Shown: piece by piece, positions 18,720 through 28,592 of the stretch | Layout: the number at the start of each line of letters is the position of its first letter | Position numbering within the stretch: position 1 is the stretch's first letter | Assembly: GCA_963732345.1 (NCBI GenBank) | Contig: CAVSZI010000020.1 | Coordinates: 62,001 to 126,000, forward strand | DNA from: Bog-532 sp963732345 | Lineage (GTDB): Bacteria > Actinomycetota > Actinomycetes > Streptosporangiales > Streptosporangiaceae | DNA: 64,000 bases | Direction: 5' to 3' | Notes under the pieces: generated by a model | Told to the model about the DNA's origin: nothing | The model's database searches: none | What the model saw: the letters and a program-made list of their open reading frames with translations, nothing else | Made by a program: the position numbers and the translations under genes

Positions 18720-19700
18720 ATGTCCTGGCCAATCCCGGTGAACGGGCAGATTATCTTGTCTGTGACGCTCACCCAGCTCAGCGCGTTCGTGATGGTGGCC
18801 CGGCTCGGTTCGGTCAAAGACGCCGCCAAGATGCTGAACGTGAGCGAACCGGCCGTTTCCCAGGCCCTGACCGCGCTCCGCCAGCACCTTGGTGACCAGC
18901 TGATTATGCGAAACGGCGCCACGATGACCCTGACCACCGCCGGAGTGAAGCTGCTGCCGGTCGCTACGCAGATGGTGGCGCTGGGTGCGGAGGCGCAGGC
19001 GGCGGTCCGGTCCGGGCAGGGCCTCCCGGAGCAGTTGCGCCTGGTGACGACCAGCCCGATCGCGGAGTTCGTGGCCGGCTCGCTGACCGACGCGTTCTCC
19101 CGGCGGTTCGCGCAGCCCGTGGAGGCTTCGGCCGGGGTGGCCGCCGAGGACGAGATGGCCGTGCTCGTGGTCAACCGGCTCGCGGACATGGCCCTCGGCC
19201 CCATGCTGACGGACAAGGAACTGGTCAGCGAACCCGTCTTCCGCTCCCACATGGTGGCGGTCGCCTCTCCCCACGACTCACTCAAGGGCAGCGCGTCCGG
19301 CTGGCCCTGGCTGGTCGACCCGTCGGGCATCGACCCGTCCAGCGACGTCAGCCGGCTGCTGACCCGGCTGGGGGTGGCGGAGAAGCGCATCCGGGTCTTC
19401 CCCAACGCCACCGCCGCCTGGGCCGCGGCGGCCAGCGGCGCGGGCGTGGCCCCCGGCGTCGCGCACCTGCTCCACCCGCAGGTCCGCCGGGGTGAGCTGC
19501 GGATCGTCGAGACGCCGGCGACGCCAATGGAGGCCACCTGGTACGCCACCACGCTGCAGCGGGAGCGGCGGCCCACCATCGCCGGGTCGCTGCGGCACTT
19601 CCTGAGCACGCCGGAGGCCATGAAGCTGATGCGGTCACCCGCCGGCGGCGTCCCCCCGTCCAAGTTCCGCCCGCCCGTATACGTGACGATCTGGAGTTGA
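18720..19700 (+). CDS. LysR-family regulator (CutR-like)
   Basis: A 326-aa transcription factor. The winged HTH is LTQLSAFVMVARLGSVKDAA...SEPAVSQALTALRQ (about residues 16-60). A LysR substrate-binding domain follows (about 105-300). It is divergent from coxM1 with a palindrome in the shared promoter. In mycobacteria a LysR protein, CutR, stands in the same position upstream of cutBCA and is needed for CO dehydrogenase expression. ATG 18720 is adopted. A GTG at 18762 begins exactly at the HTH and would leave the palindrome better placed for autoregulation, so the start is uncertain. Confidence 0.87.
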   Translation: MSWPIPVNGQIILSVTLTQLSAFVMVARLGSVKDAAKMLNVSEPAVSQALTALRQHLGDQLIMRNGATMTLTTAGVKLLPVATQMVALGAEAQAAVRSGQGLPEQLRLVTTSPIAEFVAGSLTDAFSRRFAQPVEASAGVAAEDEMAVLVVNRLADMALGPMLTDKELVSEPVFRSHMVAVASPHDSLKGSASGWPWLVDPSGIDPSSDVSRLLTRLGVAEKRIRVFPNATAAWAAAASGAGVAPGVAHLLHPQVRRGELRIVETPATPMEATWYATTLQRERRPTIAGSLRHFLSTPEAMKLMRSPAGGVPPSKFRPPVYVTIWS

Positions 19701-19712
19701 CGGGCCCTCATA

Positions 19713-19769
19713 CCTTTCGTCGCGGTGCCTGCGGCACCGCCAGACATTACTTACGAGGACGGCGAAAGG
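19713..19769. terminator. nested stem-loop between convergent lysR and sepF-like genes
   Basis: GCGGTGCC (19722-19729) pairs with GGCACCGC (19733-19740) over a 3-nt loop. An outer CCTTTCG (19713-19719) pairs with CGAAAGG (19763-19769). It sits between convergent stops and is a probable bidirectional terminator. Confidence 0.55.
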
Positions 19770-19771
19770 CT

Positions 19772-20353
19772 TCACAAGAGATCAAAGACACCGGCGCTAT
19801 CGTCATCGGTGGCCAGGTCGCTATGCTCGATCACCGTAACCACGGCCGCGTGAGAACTGAAGGCTTGCGTGGCAGCTTCGGCCCTGGCTCCAGCTTCTCC
19901 GGGGACCAAAAGGAAAATCCGGCTTCTGATTCGTTCTATTCTGCCGTGACGACCGAAGATCAGACCCGCCGCGAAATCGACTAGGCGCTTAGCGTCATAA
20001 TCAGGCATTTCGGTCAGATCCATCAGGACTGGTGAGCCTTCGCGGAAGACTTCTCCAACCTTTCGGGCCTCGTTGTAGGTGCACGGGCGTAGCGCAACAG
20101 CTTTGATCGGCCCGCGCCTAGTCAGCTCTAGAAGGGCAGTCTGCGTGTCGCCTTCAGGTCGAGCCGGTGACGGACTAAGTCCTCGTGATTTGGCGTCGCG
20201 GAATTTGACGGTCATGCTGTCATCCGTCCCGCCTGGTTGAGCCCCCGCAGCGACCAGGACACGCGCCAACCACGGTGAAACGCTAAGCCTCAGCAGCGGT
20301 CGAGTGGGACGTGAGGCGCGGGCAATCCGGGCGAGAACGTCATCACGCGGCAT
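19772..20353 (-). CDS. SepF-like protein (orphan paralogue)
   Basis: A 193-aa protein. Its C-terminal half is a recognisable SepF/DUF552 domain: RPCTYNEARKVGEVFREG, LMDLTEMPDYDAKRLVDFAA and GRHGRIERIRSRIFLLVPG, the FtsZ-anchoring fold of Gram-positive division. The N-terminal 90 residues are unlike true SepF and lack its obvious membrane-targeting start. The gene stands alone, outside the ftsZ/sepF/yggT/divIVA region. It resembles the extra SepF-like (SflA/SflB-type) proteins of Streptomyces that affect polarity. Base composition is clearly lower in GC than the neighbours. The ATG at 20353 overlaps the upstream membrane-protein gene by 11 bp. Confidence 0.8.
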   Translation of the reverse strand: MPRDDVLARIARASRPTRPLLRLSVSPWLARVLVAAGAQPGGTDDSMTVKFRDAKSRGLSPSPARPEGDTQTALLELTRRGPIKAVALRPCTYNEARKVGEVFREGSPVLMDLTEMPDYDAKRLVDFAAGLIFGRHGRIERIRSRIFLLVPGEAGARAEAATQAFSSHAAVVTVIEHSDLATDDDSAGVFDLL

Positions 20354-20687
20354 GCTCGTCCTCTCCCTCGATTGCAATTACCTCCACCTTGTCCGCCTTG
20401 CGCTCAGTGACCTCAACTCGTGACAGAGCACCTCGTATGACAGACGGAGCGCTGACACCCATGATGAAGGCGGGCCACCCCCCGCTCATCTGGCCATGGG
20501 CAGCAGCAGCCACCAAGGCGCCGATGACCAGTCCGACCCCAGTTACGAACAGCCTCGGCCCAATACCATCCTCGTTGTCGCGCCATGGCCATTTGCACCC
20601 GGCGGCCACCACCGAAGCCGACATAGAAACCAGACCAGCAGCAAGCCCGCCAGCGAGACCCCAGGCTACGGCCCCCATAAGATCCAT
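20343..20687 (-). CDS. small two-helix membrane protein coupled to the SepF-like gene
   Basis: A 114-aa protein of unknown family. Two hydrophobic segments (about residues 4-26 and 45-65) flank a short basic loop (CKWPWRDNEDG). A charged C-terminal tail (ADKVEVIAIEGEDEHAA) is cytoplasmic. ATG 20687 (MDLMGAV) is preferred; longer frames run into low-complexity sequence. The 11-bp overlap with the SepF-like gene implies translational coupling, so it may recruit that protein to the membrane (inference). Codon use is less GC-biased than the flanking cox genes, suggesting acquisition as a pair. Confidence 0.6.
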   Translation of the reverse strand: MDLMGAVAWGLAGGLAAGLVSMSASVVAAGCKWPWRDNEDGIGPRLFVTGVGLVIGALVAAAAHGQMSGGWPAFIMGVSAPSVIRGALSRVEVTERKADKVEVIAIEGEDEHAA

Positions 20688-20968
20688 GGATCGAACATAG
20701 CGGTGCGCTTGCTTCCCGCGTGCAGACAAAGCAGAAGCGCCCACGTCGTACGGCATCGCAGGCGGCCCTGCCCCCCATTTCCGGAGAATGCCTGCGGGAC
20801 ACTGGAAGCGGCGAGGAGAGCCGGGGGCCGGGGTTGGGGTTGGGGGCCCACCCCCGCACTGGCATTGACGGGACATAGACGGGTCTTTATCCACGGGGCT
20901 GCCGCCCGGACCCCCGTCCAACGTGCTCGGCGCCCCTAGTGTTCATTACCCCCGTGCTCTGCGCACAG

Positions 20969-21430
20969 CTAGCGGCCGCCGATGTCTTCGGACCAGATGT
21001 CGGGGTAGCGCTGCTGGAACTCCTGCATGGCGGCCATGCAGCGGTCGTCGTTGAGGAGGACGACCTCGACGCCGCGGTCGGCAAGGAACGGGAGATCGCC
21101 GGGGAAGGTGGTGGCCTCGCCGACGACGACGCGGGGGATCTGGAACAGCAGGATGGCCCCGGTGCACATCGGGCAGGGCGACAGCGTGGTGTACATGGTG
21201 GTGCCCGCGTACGTCGCACGGCGGCCGGCGTTGCGGAGGGCGGAGATCTCCCCGTGCGCGACCGGGTCGCCCCGCTGCACCCGCTCGTTGTGCCCGGCCG
21301 CGATCACCTGGCCGGCCTCGGCGAGCACGGCGCCGACCGGGACGCCACCCGCCTCCAGGCTGGCCCGGGCCTGCCCGAGGGCCAGGTCCATCATGCCGCC
21401 GTCTGCCGCGTTAGCCTGCGCGAAGCTCAT
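20969..21430 (-). CDS. cytosine/nucleoside deaminase (CDD-like zinc hydrolase)
   Basis: A 153-aa enzyme. Zinc and catalytic motifs are AHGEISALRNAG (His and Glu) and PCPMCTGAIL (two Cys). The C-terminus PDIWSEDIGG is typical of yeast-type cytosine deaminase and related guanine/cytosine deaminases, rather than tRNA adenosine deaminase TadA. It most likely converts cytosine to uracil for pyrimidine salvage. The ATG at 21430 starts MSFAQANAADGG. It is divergent from the following membrane protein. Confidence 0.82.
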   Translation of the reverse strand: MSFAQANAADGGMMDLALGQARASLEAGGVPVGAVLAEAGQVIAAGHNERVQRGDPVAHGEISALRNAGRRATYAGTTMYTTLSPCPMCTGAILLFQIPRVVVGEATTFPGDLPFLADRGVEVVLLNDDRCMAAMQEFQQRYPDIWSEDIGGR

Positions 21431-21482
21431 GGCCGGTAACGCTATCCCGCGGGCCGGTAAGGTCGGCACGAAGGGAGGTCCA

Positions 21483-22079
21483 TTGGATATCGCGGCCATG
21501 CTGCTCTGGATTTTCACGGCGGCAGCGGGCGTGTCTCTGCTGGCCGCGCGGCGGCCGGCCCGTGGCTCCCGGGACTCCGCGCCTGCGCCGGCAAAGCCGC
21601 CCGTTGAGGCGGGGGCGCGAGCGCCGGCAAAGCCGCCCGTTGAGGCGGGGGCGCCAGCGCCGGCTGAGGCTGCGGCTCACGCGCCCGCATCCGTCCCCGC
21701 CGCGGCGGGGGTGCCGCCGGCGGCCGCGGCGGCCTACGCGGAGGGAGCGAAGATCCCGATCACTCATACGCGGGTCACGACCCGGCCCGGCGAGCATCCC
21801 CTGCTCGAGTTCATGCATCCCGCCCTGGGCATCGTGGGCCTGGGCGGCTGGATCGCCTTCGTGATCACCCGCTTCCGCGTGTTCGCGTGGGTCGCGCTCG
21901 GGGTGATCGTCGTGACGATCGCGGCGGGGGTGATCTGGTACGTGGTCAGCGCCCGGGCCCGTAAAGCCGGCGGACGTCACCCGGCCCGGCGTGCCCGACG
22001 TCTCCTGATCCATGGGTCGGGCGCCGCAGTCACGTTCGTTCTGGCCATCGTGACCGTGCTGATCGCGTACCACGCCTGA
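21483..22079 (+). CDS. membrane protein with Ala/Pro repeat linker
   Basis: A 198-aa protein of no recognised family. An N-terminal hydrophobic segment (about 3-22) is followed by an Ala/Pro-rich linker with a perfect 12-residue duplication (APAKPPVEAGA, residues about 35-58). The C-terminal half has three hydrophobic helices (about 115-195). The TTG at 21483 is chosen because AAGGGAGG (21471-21478) is at the right distance; an ATG at 21498 is the alternative. Overall it looks like a small integral membrane protein with a periplasmic or cytoplasmic spacer. Confidence 0.6.
   Translation: MDIAAMLLWIFTAAAGVSLLAARRPARGSRDSAPAPAKPPVEAGARAPAKPPVEAGAPAPAEAAAHAPASVPAAAGVPPAAAAAYAEGAKIPITHTRVTTRPGEHPLLEFMHPALGIVGLGGWIAFVITRFRVFAWVALGVIVVTIAAGVIWYVVSARARKAGGRHPARRARRLLIHGSGAAVTFVLAIVTVLIAYHA
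21585..21656 (+). repeat. 36-bp in-frame tandem duplication
   Basis: Positions 21585-21620 and 21621-21656 are nearly identical and code APAKPPVEAGAR and APAKPPVEAGAP in the membrane protein linker. Confidence 0.9.
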
Positions 22080-22121
22080 CCTTAACCGGCTCACCTGGGC
22101 CGATACGTCGCCGCGTCCAGT

Positions 22122-22135
22122 TAAGCGAGTGCTTA
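22122..22135. promoter_or_regulatory. TAAGC-N4-GCTTA palindrome at the cox2 promoter
   Basis: TAAGC (22122-22126), GAGT, GCTTA (22131-22135) repeats the arms and spacing of the palindrome between coxM1 and lysR, with a different central tetranucleotide. It lies 92 bp before the first gene of the cox2 operon. The LysR protein encoded next to cluster 1 is the obvious candidate ligand. Confidence 0.6.
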
Positions 22136-22186
22136 TTCGTCTATTGCGAGGCCCCGGCGCCGAGCCCATGATGTCCGGAAGTGGTT

Positions 22187-22207
22187 ACGGCGCGAGGATT
22201 GCGCCGT
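22187..22207 (+). promoter_or_regulatory. leader hairpin before the cox2 operon
   Basis: ACGGCGC (22187-22193) pairs with GCGCCGT (22201-22207) over a 7-nt loop. It ends 20 bp before the first start codon and just upstream of the CAGGAG ribosome binding site. It may be an mRNA 5' stabiliser or a second operator. Confidence 0.35.
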
Positions 22208-22227
22208 CCTTAATTCAGGAGCACGCC

Positions 22228-22569
22228 ATGCCGATCCAGTCCAGCGGGCACAGCCGCGGCAATCCCCGCCTGTACGAGCTGGTCGAGGGGGCGCCGAAGA
22301 CGGGGAAGAGCCCCACCGTATGGGCCTGGCCCCAGCTGATGGACTACCTGAAGATCGCGGGCCAGCCGGTGCCAGGGCCGTGGCCACCGCACCAGGAGCC
22401 GCGGCCGGACCCGGAAGAGGACTCACTGCCGGTCGCCGTGGCCGAGCCGCCCGAGGAAGCCGGGCCGGCGGAGACCGGGGCGCCGGAGCGGCACGCTCCG
22501 CCGACGCCCCACGACCAGACGCCCCCGCAGCTGGGCGACACGCCCGCACAGCGCGGCGATCAGAACTGA
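22228..22569 (+). CDS. 113-aa hydrophilic protein leading the cox2 operon
   Basis: No family is recognised. The first 50 residues look folded and conserved-like (LYELVEGAPKTGKSPTVWAW, then PQLMDYLKIAGQ). The rest is Pro/Glu-rich and probably disordered. There is no signal peptide or membrane helix. CAGGAG precedes the ATG, and coxM2 starts 38 bp after its stop. It lies downstream of the TAAGC palindrome, so it is likely the first gene of the CO dehydrogenase operon, perhaps a small accessory or regulatory factor. Confidence 0.65.
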   Translation: MPIQSSGHSRGNPRLYELVEGAPKTGKSPTVWAWPQLMDYLKIAGQPVPGPWPPHQEPRPDPEEDSLPVAVAEPPEEAGPAETGAPERHAPPTPHDQTPPQLGDTPAQRGDQN

Positions 22570-22607
22570 CGTTACGTTCCACGTCCAACGAAGGGCAGGA
22601 GCACGGT

Positions 22608-23483
22608 ATGTATCCGTCCCGGTTCCGCTATGAGGCTGCACGTTCCCTCGATCAGGCAGTCCGGTTGCTGCGCGACGGCGGGGACGAGGCGAAGGTCCTG
22701 GCCGGAGGCCAGAGCCTGATCCCGATGATGAAGCTCCGCTTCGCCTCACCCGAGCTGCTCGTCGACATCAACGCCATCCCGGGCCTGGACTACCACCACA
22801 GCGATCCGGACGGCAGCGTTCACGTCGGGGCCCTGTGCCGGCACGCCGACCTGGAGCGCTCCGGCCTGCTGCAGACGCGGCAGCCGACGATGGCCGCGGC
22901 CGCCCCGCTGATCGCCGACCCGCTCGTCCGCAACCGCGGCACGCTGGTCGGATCGCTGTGCCACGCCGACCCGCAGGGCGACTGGGCCTCGGTGATGCTG
23001 GCCCTGGGCGGCTCCGTCGTGGCCCACGGCCCGGATGGCCGCCGCACGATCCCGGTAGCCGATTTCGTCCTCGGCCCGTTCGAGAACGCGCTCTCCCGCG
23101 ATGAGGTCGCGGTCGAGGCGATCGTCCCGGCCCCCCGGGGCACACCGGCCGGTGGCTACCTGAAGCTGGAACGGCGGGTCGGCGACTTCGCCACGGCGGG
23201 CGTGGCCGTGGCGATCGAGACCGACGGCGCGATGGTGACCCGGGCCGGGATCGCGCTCACCGGGGTCGGCGGATCGACGATCGAGGCCACCGCGGCCGAA
23301 GAGGCCCTGGCCGGGCGGCCGCTGACCGCCGAGACCATCGCGGAGGCCGGCCGGCTCGCCGCGGAGGCGGCGCAGCCCAAGTCCGATCATCGCGGCAGCG
23401 CGACGTACAAGCGGCACATCGTGCGCACCTTCGTGGTCCGCATCCTCGGCCGCATCGAGGGGACAGAGGAAAGGGCCGCCTGA
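22608..23483 (+). CDS. coxM: CO dehydrogenase FAD-binding medium subunit, cluster 2
   Basis: A 291-aa flavoprotein. AGGQSLIPMMKLRF and GTLVGSLCHADPQGDW are the FAD-contact loops, and SATYKRHIVRTFV is the C-terminal signature. Relative to cluster 1 the loops read AGGQS for AGGHS and TLVGS for TVGGS, so the FAD environment differs slightly between the two enzymes. ATG at 22608 has GGGCAGGAG upstream. The stop and the coxS2 start are 1 bp apart. Confidence 0.94.
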   Translation: MYPSRFRYEAARSLDQAVRLLRDGGDEAKVLAGGQSLIPMMKLRFASPELLVDINAIPGLDYHHSDPDGSVHVGALCRHADLERSGLLQTRQPTMAAAAPLIADPLVRNRGTLVGSLCHADPQGDWASVMLALGGSVVAHGPDGRRTIPVADFVLGPFENALSRDEVAVEAIVPAPRGTPAGGYLKLERRVGDFATAGVAVAIETDGAMVTRAGIALTGVGGSTIEATAAEEALAGRPLTAETIAEAGRLAAEAAQPKSDHRGSATYKRHIVRTFVVRILGRIEGTEERAA

Positions 23484-23484
23484 C

Positions 23485-24015
23485 ATGACGATCATCTACG
23501 AGGAGACCGGCGAGGAGGGCGGCGCCGAGATCCCCCAGCAGCGGGTCACGATCAGGGTCAACGGCAAGAAGGTCATCGCCGAGGTGGAGCCGCGGCTGCT
23601 GCTGGCCCACCTCCTCCGGCACGGCATGGGGCTGACCGGCACGCACACCGGCTGCGACACCACCAACTGCGGTGCCTGCACGGTGCTCGTGGACGGGAGT
23701 GCGGTGAAATCGTGCACGATGTTCGCGGTCCAGGCGGACGGGCGTGAGGTCACCACGGTCGAAGGGCTGGCCACGGCGAGCGAACTGCACCCGCTGCAGG
23801 AGGGCTTCAAGGAGGAGCACGGGCTGCAGTGCGGGTTCTGCACCCCCGGCATGATGATGGCCGCCAAGGCCCTGCTGGATCGCAATCCCGACCCCACCGA
23901 GGAAGACATTCGCTGGGCGCTGTCGGGGAACCTGTGCCGCTGCACCGGCTACCAGAACATCGTCAAGTCCGTGCTATGGGCCGCCGAAAAGCTCCGGTCC
24001 CAGTCCGCAGGCTGA
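23485..24015 (+). CDS. coxS: CO dehydrogenase [2Fe-2S] small subunit, cluster 2
   Basis: A 176-aa subunit with the two expected cluster-binding sets: CDTTNCGAC plus KSCTMF in the ferredoxin fold, and HGLQCGFCTPG plus CRCTGY in the helical domain. It has an acidic N-terminal extension of about 15 residues (YEETGEEGG) compared with the cluster 1 copy. It lies between coxM2 (1 bp) and coxL2 (26 bp) in the M-S-L order. Confidence 0.95.
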   Translation: MTIIYEETGEEGGAEIPQQRVTIRVNGKKVIAEVEPRLLLAHLLRHGMGLTGTHTGCDTTNCGACTVLVDGSAVKSCTMFAVQADGREVTTVEGLATASELHPLQEGFKEEHGLQCGFCTPGMMMAAKALLDRNPDPTEEDIRWALSGNLCRCTGYQNIVKSVLWAAEKLRSQSAG

Positions 24016-24041
24016 ACCAGACCTGAGAAGGGAGCCAGGCC

Positions 24042-26432
<2,391 letters not shown>

Positions 26433-26446
26433 GAGGACGACGGCAC

Positions 26447-27427
26447 ATGGACAGCTGGGAATTCCTGGAACAGGGCGCGGAGCTGGCCCGGCGCGGTGAA
26501 CCGTTCGCGCTCGCCACCGTGGTCTGGCGGCAGGGCCCCTCCTCGGGCAAGGAAAGCTGCCGCGCGATCATCACCGCCTCCGGCGAGCTGCACGGCTGGA
26601 TCGGCGGCGCCTGCGCCGAGCCGGTGGTGATCCGGCAGGCCCGGGAGGTGATCGCCGACGGCGCGCCGCGACTGCTGCTGCTCGGCACCGCCGAGCAGTT
26701 CGGCGGGCCACTGCCGGAGGGGATGAACTTCGTGCCCATCTCCTGCCAGAGCGAAGGCTCGCTGGAGGTCTACATCGAGCCAGTGCAGCCGGCCCCGCAC
26801 CTCGTGGTGGTCGGGCACTCCCCGATGGCCAGCACCCTGGCCGAGCTATCCCGCGCGCTGGGCTGGCGCACCGACCTGATCGCCGGGCAGGACTTCACCG
26901 CCGCCAACGCGAGCGGGCGGTCGATGGTGGTCGTGGCCACCCAGGGCCACCACGACGAGGAGGCCATCACCGCGGCGATCACGGCCCGCCCGGCCTACGT
27001 CGGCCTGGTCGGCTCGGCGCGGCGCGGCGCGACGGTGCTCGGCTACCTCGCCGAGCGAGGCGTGCCGCAGGATCAGCTGGACAAGGTGAGGGTCCCGGCG
27101 GGCCTGGACCTGGGCCCCACGACACACCAGGAGATCGCGGTCGCGATCCTCGCCGAGCTGGTCCAGTTGCGGGCGTCGGGAAAGCTCATGGCCGGCCCGG
27201 GCATCCGGGCCGGCATCCGCCGCCCGGCGGCGGTTGCCGTGGCAGCGCCCGCTCCCTCCGGAACGGGGGACGCCGTCGACCCGGTGTGCGGGATGACCGT
27301 CACTCCCGGGCCGTCCGCCTACCCGCTCACCCACGAGGGCGCCAGCTACTACTTCTGCTGCGCGGGCTGCCGGCGCAAGTTCGAGAAGGACCCGCTGGCC
27401 TACCTCGGAAATGAGACCCGATGCTGA
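26447..27427 (+). CDS. XdhC/CoxF-type maturation protein fused to a YHS domain
   Basis: A 326-aa protein. Residues 1-60 are the XdhC/CoxI N-terminal domain (ALATVVWRQGPSSGKESC, then GWIGGACAEPVV). Residues about 110-245 are the XdhC Rossmann domain (VVVGHSPMASTLAEL, GLVGSARRGATVL). After an Ala/Pro linker, residues about 275-322 are a YHS metal-binding domain (DPVCGMTV and YYFCCAGCRRKFEKDP). XdhC proteins supply sulfurated molybdenum cofactor; the YHS domain could handle copper or another metal for the Mo-Cu site (inference). ATG 26447. It overlaps the coxG start by 7 bp. Confidence 0.85.
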   Translation: MDSWEFLEQGAELARRGEPFALATVVWRQGPSSGKESCRAIITASGELHGWIGGACAEPVVIRQAREVIADGAPRLLLLGTAEQFGGPLPEGMNFVPISCQSEGSLEVYIEPVQPAPHLVVVGHSPMASTLAELSRALGWRTDLIAGQDFTAANASGRSMVVVATQGHHDEEAITAAITARPAYVGLVGSARRGATVLGYLAERGVPQDQLDKVRVPAGLDLGPTTHQEIAVAILAELVQLRASGKLMAGPGIRAGIRRPAAVAVAAPAPSGTGDAVDPVCGMTVTPGPSAYPLTHEGASYYFCCAGCRRKFEKDPLAYLGNETRC

Positions 27428-28026
27428 TCACGAACGAGTTCGAGGTCGCTGCGCCCATCGACAAGGTGTGGCGGTTCTTCGACGACATCCCGCACGTAGC
27501 CGCCTGCCTGCCCGGCACCGAACTGACCGACTACCTCGGCGGCGACACGTACAAGGGCCGGGTCAGCATCCGGATGGGCCCGGTCCGGCTGCGCTTCGCG
27601 GGCACGGCGGGCATCGCCGAACGGGACAACGAGGCCAAGCGCATCGTGGTCAACGCGGCCGGGGCCGATGAGAAGGGCCGGGGCCAGGCCGCGATGACCG
27701 TCACGGCCAGCCTGACCCGCTCCCGCACCGGCACCGGCACCGGCACCGGCACCAGGGTCGGCGTGTCCCAGGATCTGCAGATATCCGGCGCCGCCGCGCA
27801 GTACGGCCGCGGCATGATCTCCGACGTCACCTCGGTGCTGATGCGCGATTTCGCGACCAACCTGCAAAACGGGATCACCCGGCTGGACCGCGGCGAATCG
27901 CTGGATACCGGGGCGCCCGCCGCCGAGGCGAGCGGGTTCACGGTGGGCCTGCAGGCGATGCGGATGGCGCTGCGCCGGGTCTTCCGCCGGTTCTTCGCGC
28001 CGTACCAGGCACCCAACCCGAGCTGA
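27421..28026 (+). CDS. coxG: CoxG, SRPBCC-fold CO dehydrogenase accessory protein
   Basis: A 201-aa protein. The CoxG/SRPBCC domain spans residues 1-150 (FEVAAPIDKVWRFFDDIPHV, CLPGTELTDYLGGD). A short GTGTGTGT run interrupts a strand region. A C-terminal basic amphipathic helix (MRMALRRVFRRFF) looks like a membrane anchor. CoxG has been implicated in docking form I CO dehydrogenase to the membrane and linking it to the quinone pool. It starts 7 bp inside the XdhC-YHS gene and is followed by five genes for tiny membrane proteins. Confidence 0.9.
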   Translation: MLITNEFEVAAPIDKVWRFFDDIPHVAACLPGTELTDYLGGDTYKGRVSIRMGPVRLRFAGTAGIAERDNEAKRIVVNAAGADEKGRGQAAMTVTASLTRSRTGTGTGTGTRVGVSQDLQISGAAAQYGRGMISDVTSVLMRDFATNLQNGITRLDRGESLDTGAPAAEASGFTVGLQAMRMALRRVFRRFFAPYQAPNPS

Positions 28027-28038
28027 GGAGAACGAGCC

Positions 28039-28293
28039 ATGGTCTTGTGGTGGATCGGCAGCATCGTCCTGCTGGTGGTGGTCCTGCCGGTGGTCATCGC
28101 GCTGCTCAACCGGGTGCTGGCGGCGCTGGAGCGGATCCGGGCCGCCAGCGATGAGATCCTCAGCGGCGGTGTCGCGCTGATCGGCGAACTGGACGGTGCC
28201 CCGGAAGCACTGGCCACGACGGACAGCACCATCAAGGCGGTCGCCGCCGGCGCCGTGCGCTACGCGGGCCCCGTCAGCAAGCTGCTCGGCTGA
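28039..28293 (+). CDS. small one-helix membrane protein 1 of the cox2 operon
   Basis: An 84-aa protein of unknown family. An N-terminal hydrophobic helix (residues 2-24, MVLWWIGSIVLLVVVLPVVI) is followed by a helical, mildly amphipathic tail (NRVLAALERIRAASDEILSG). There is no signal cleavage site. It starts 12 bp after coxG with GAGGAGAACGAG upstream, so it belongs to the operon. It is the first of five consecutive proteins of the same plan. Confidence 0.72.
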   Translation: MVLWWIGSIVLLVVVLPVVIALLNRVLAALERIRAASDEILSGGVALIGELDGAPEALATTDSTIKAVAAGAVRYAGPVSKLLG

Positions 28294-28336
28294 GCGCGCT
28301 CAGCGGACAAATCGACCGGAAAGAAAGGAGCGTGCC

Positions 28337-28564
28337 ATGCCGGCAGTCGCCTGGTTCACCATCATCGTTGCCGCGCTGATCGTCGGGATCACCGCGGTGG
28401 GCCTGCTGCGGGTCATCTTCCACCTCAGGGCCACACGGGCGACGCTCGGCCAGGTCCTCGGCGGCGTCACCGTGGTTGCGCAGCAGACCAGCGGCGTCCC
28501 GGACGTGGTGGCGTCGGTGAACGCGAGCCTGAAACCGGTCCGCGACTTCTGCGAGACGGTGTGA
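28337..28564 (+). CDS. small one-helix membrane protein 2 of the cox2 operon
   Basis: A 75-aa protein. Its hydrophobic helix is at residues 4-27 (VAWFTIIVAALIVGITAVGL), followed by a helical tail with a single Cys near the end (RDFCETV). AAAGGAG precedes the ATG. No family is recognised. Position and architecture match the neighbouring small proteins. Confidence 0.7.
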   Translation: MPAVAWFTIIVAALIVGITAVGLLRVIFHLRATRATLGQVLGGVTVVAQQTSGVPDVVASVNASLKPVRDFCETV

Positions 28565-28590
28565 GAGGGATGACGGTGAGAGGGATGACG
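28561..28590 (+). repeat. 15-bp tandem duplication over a stop codon and ribosome binding site
   Basis: GTGAGAGGGATGACG occurs at 28561-28575 and again at 28576-28590. The first copy contains the TGA of small protein 2; the second supplies the leader of small protein 3. Confidence 0.92.
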
Positions 28591-28592
28591 TC

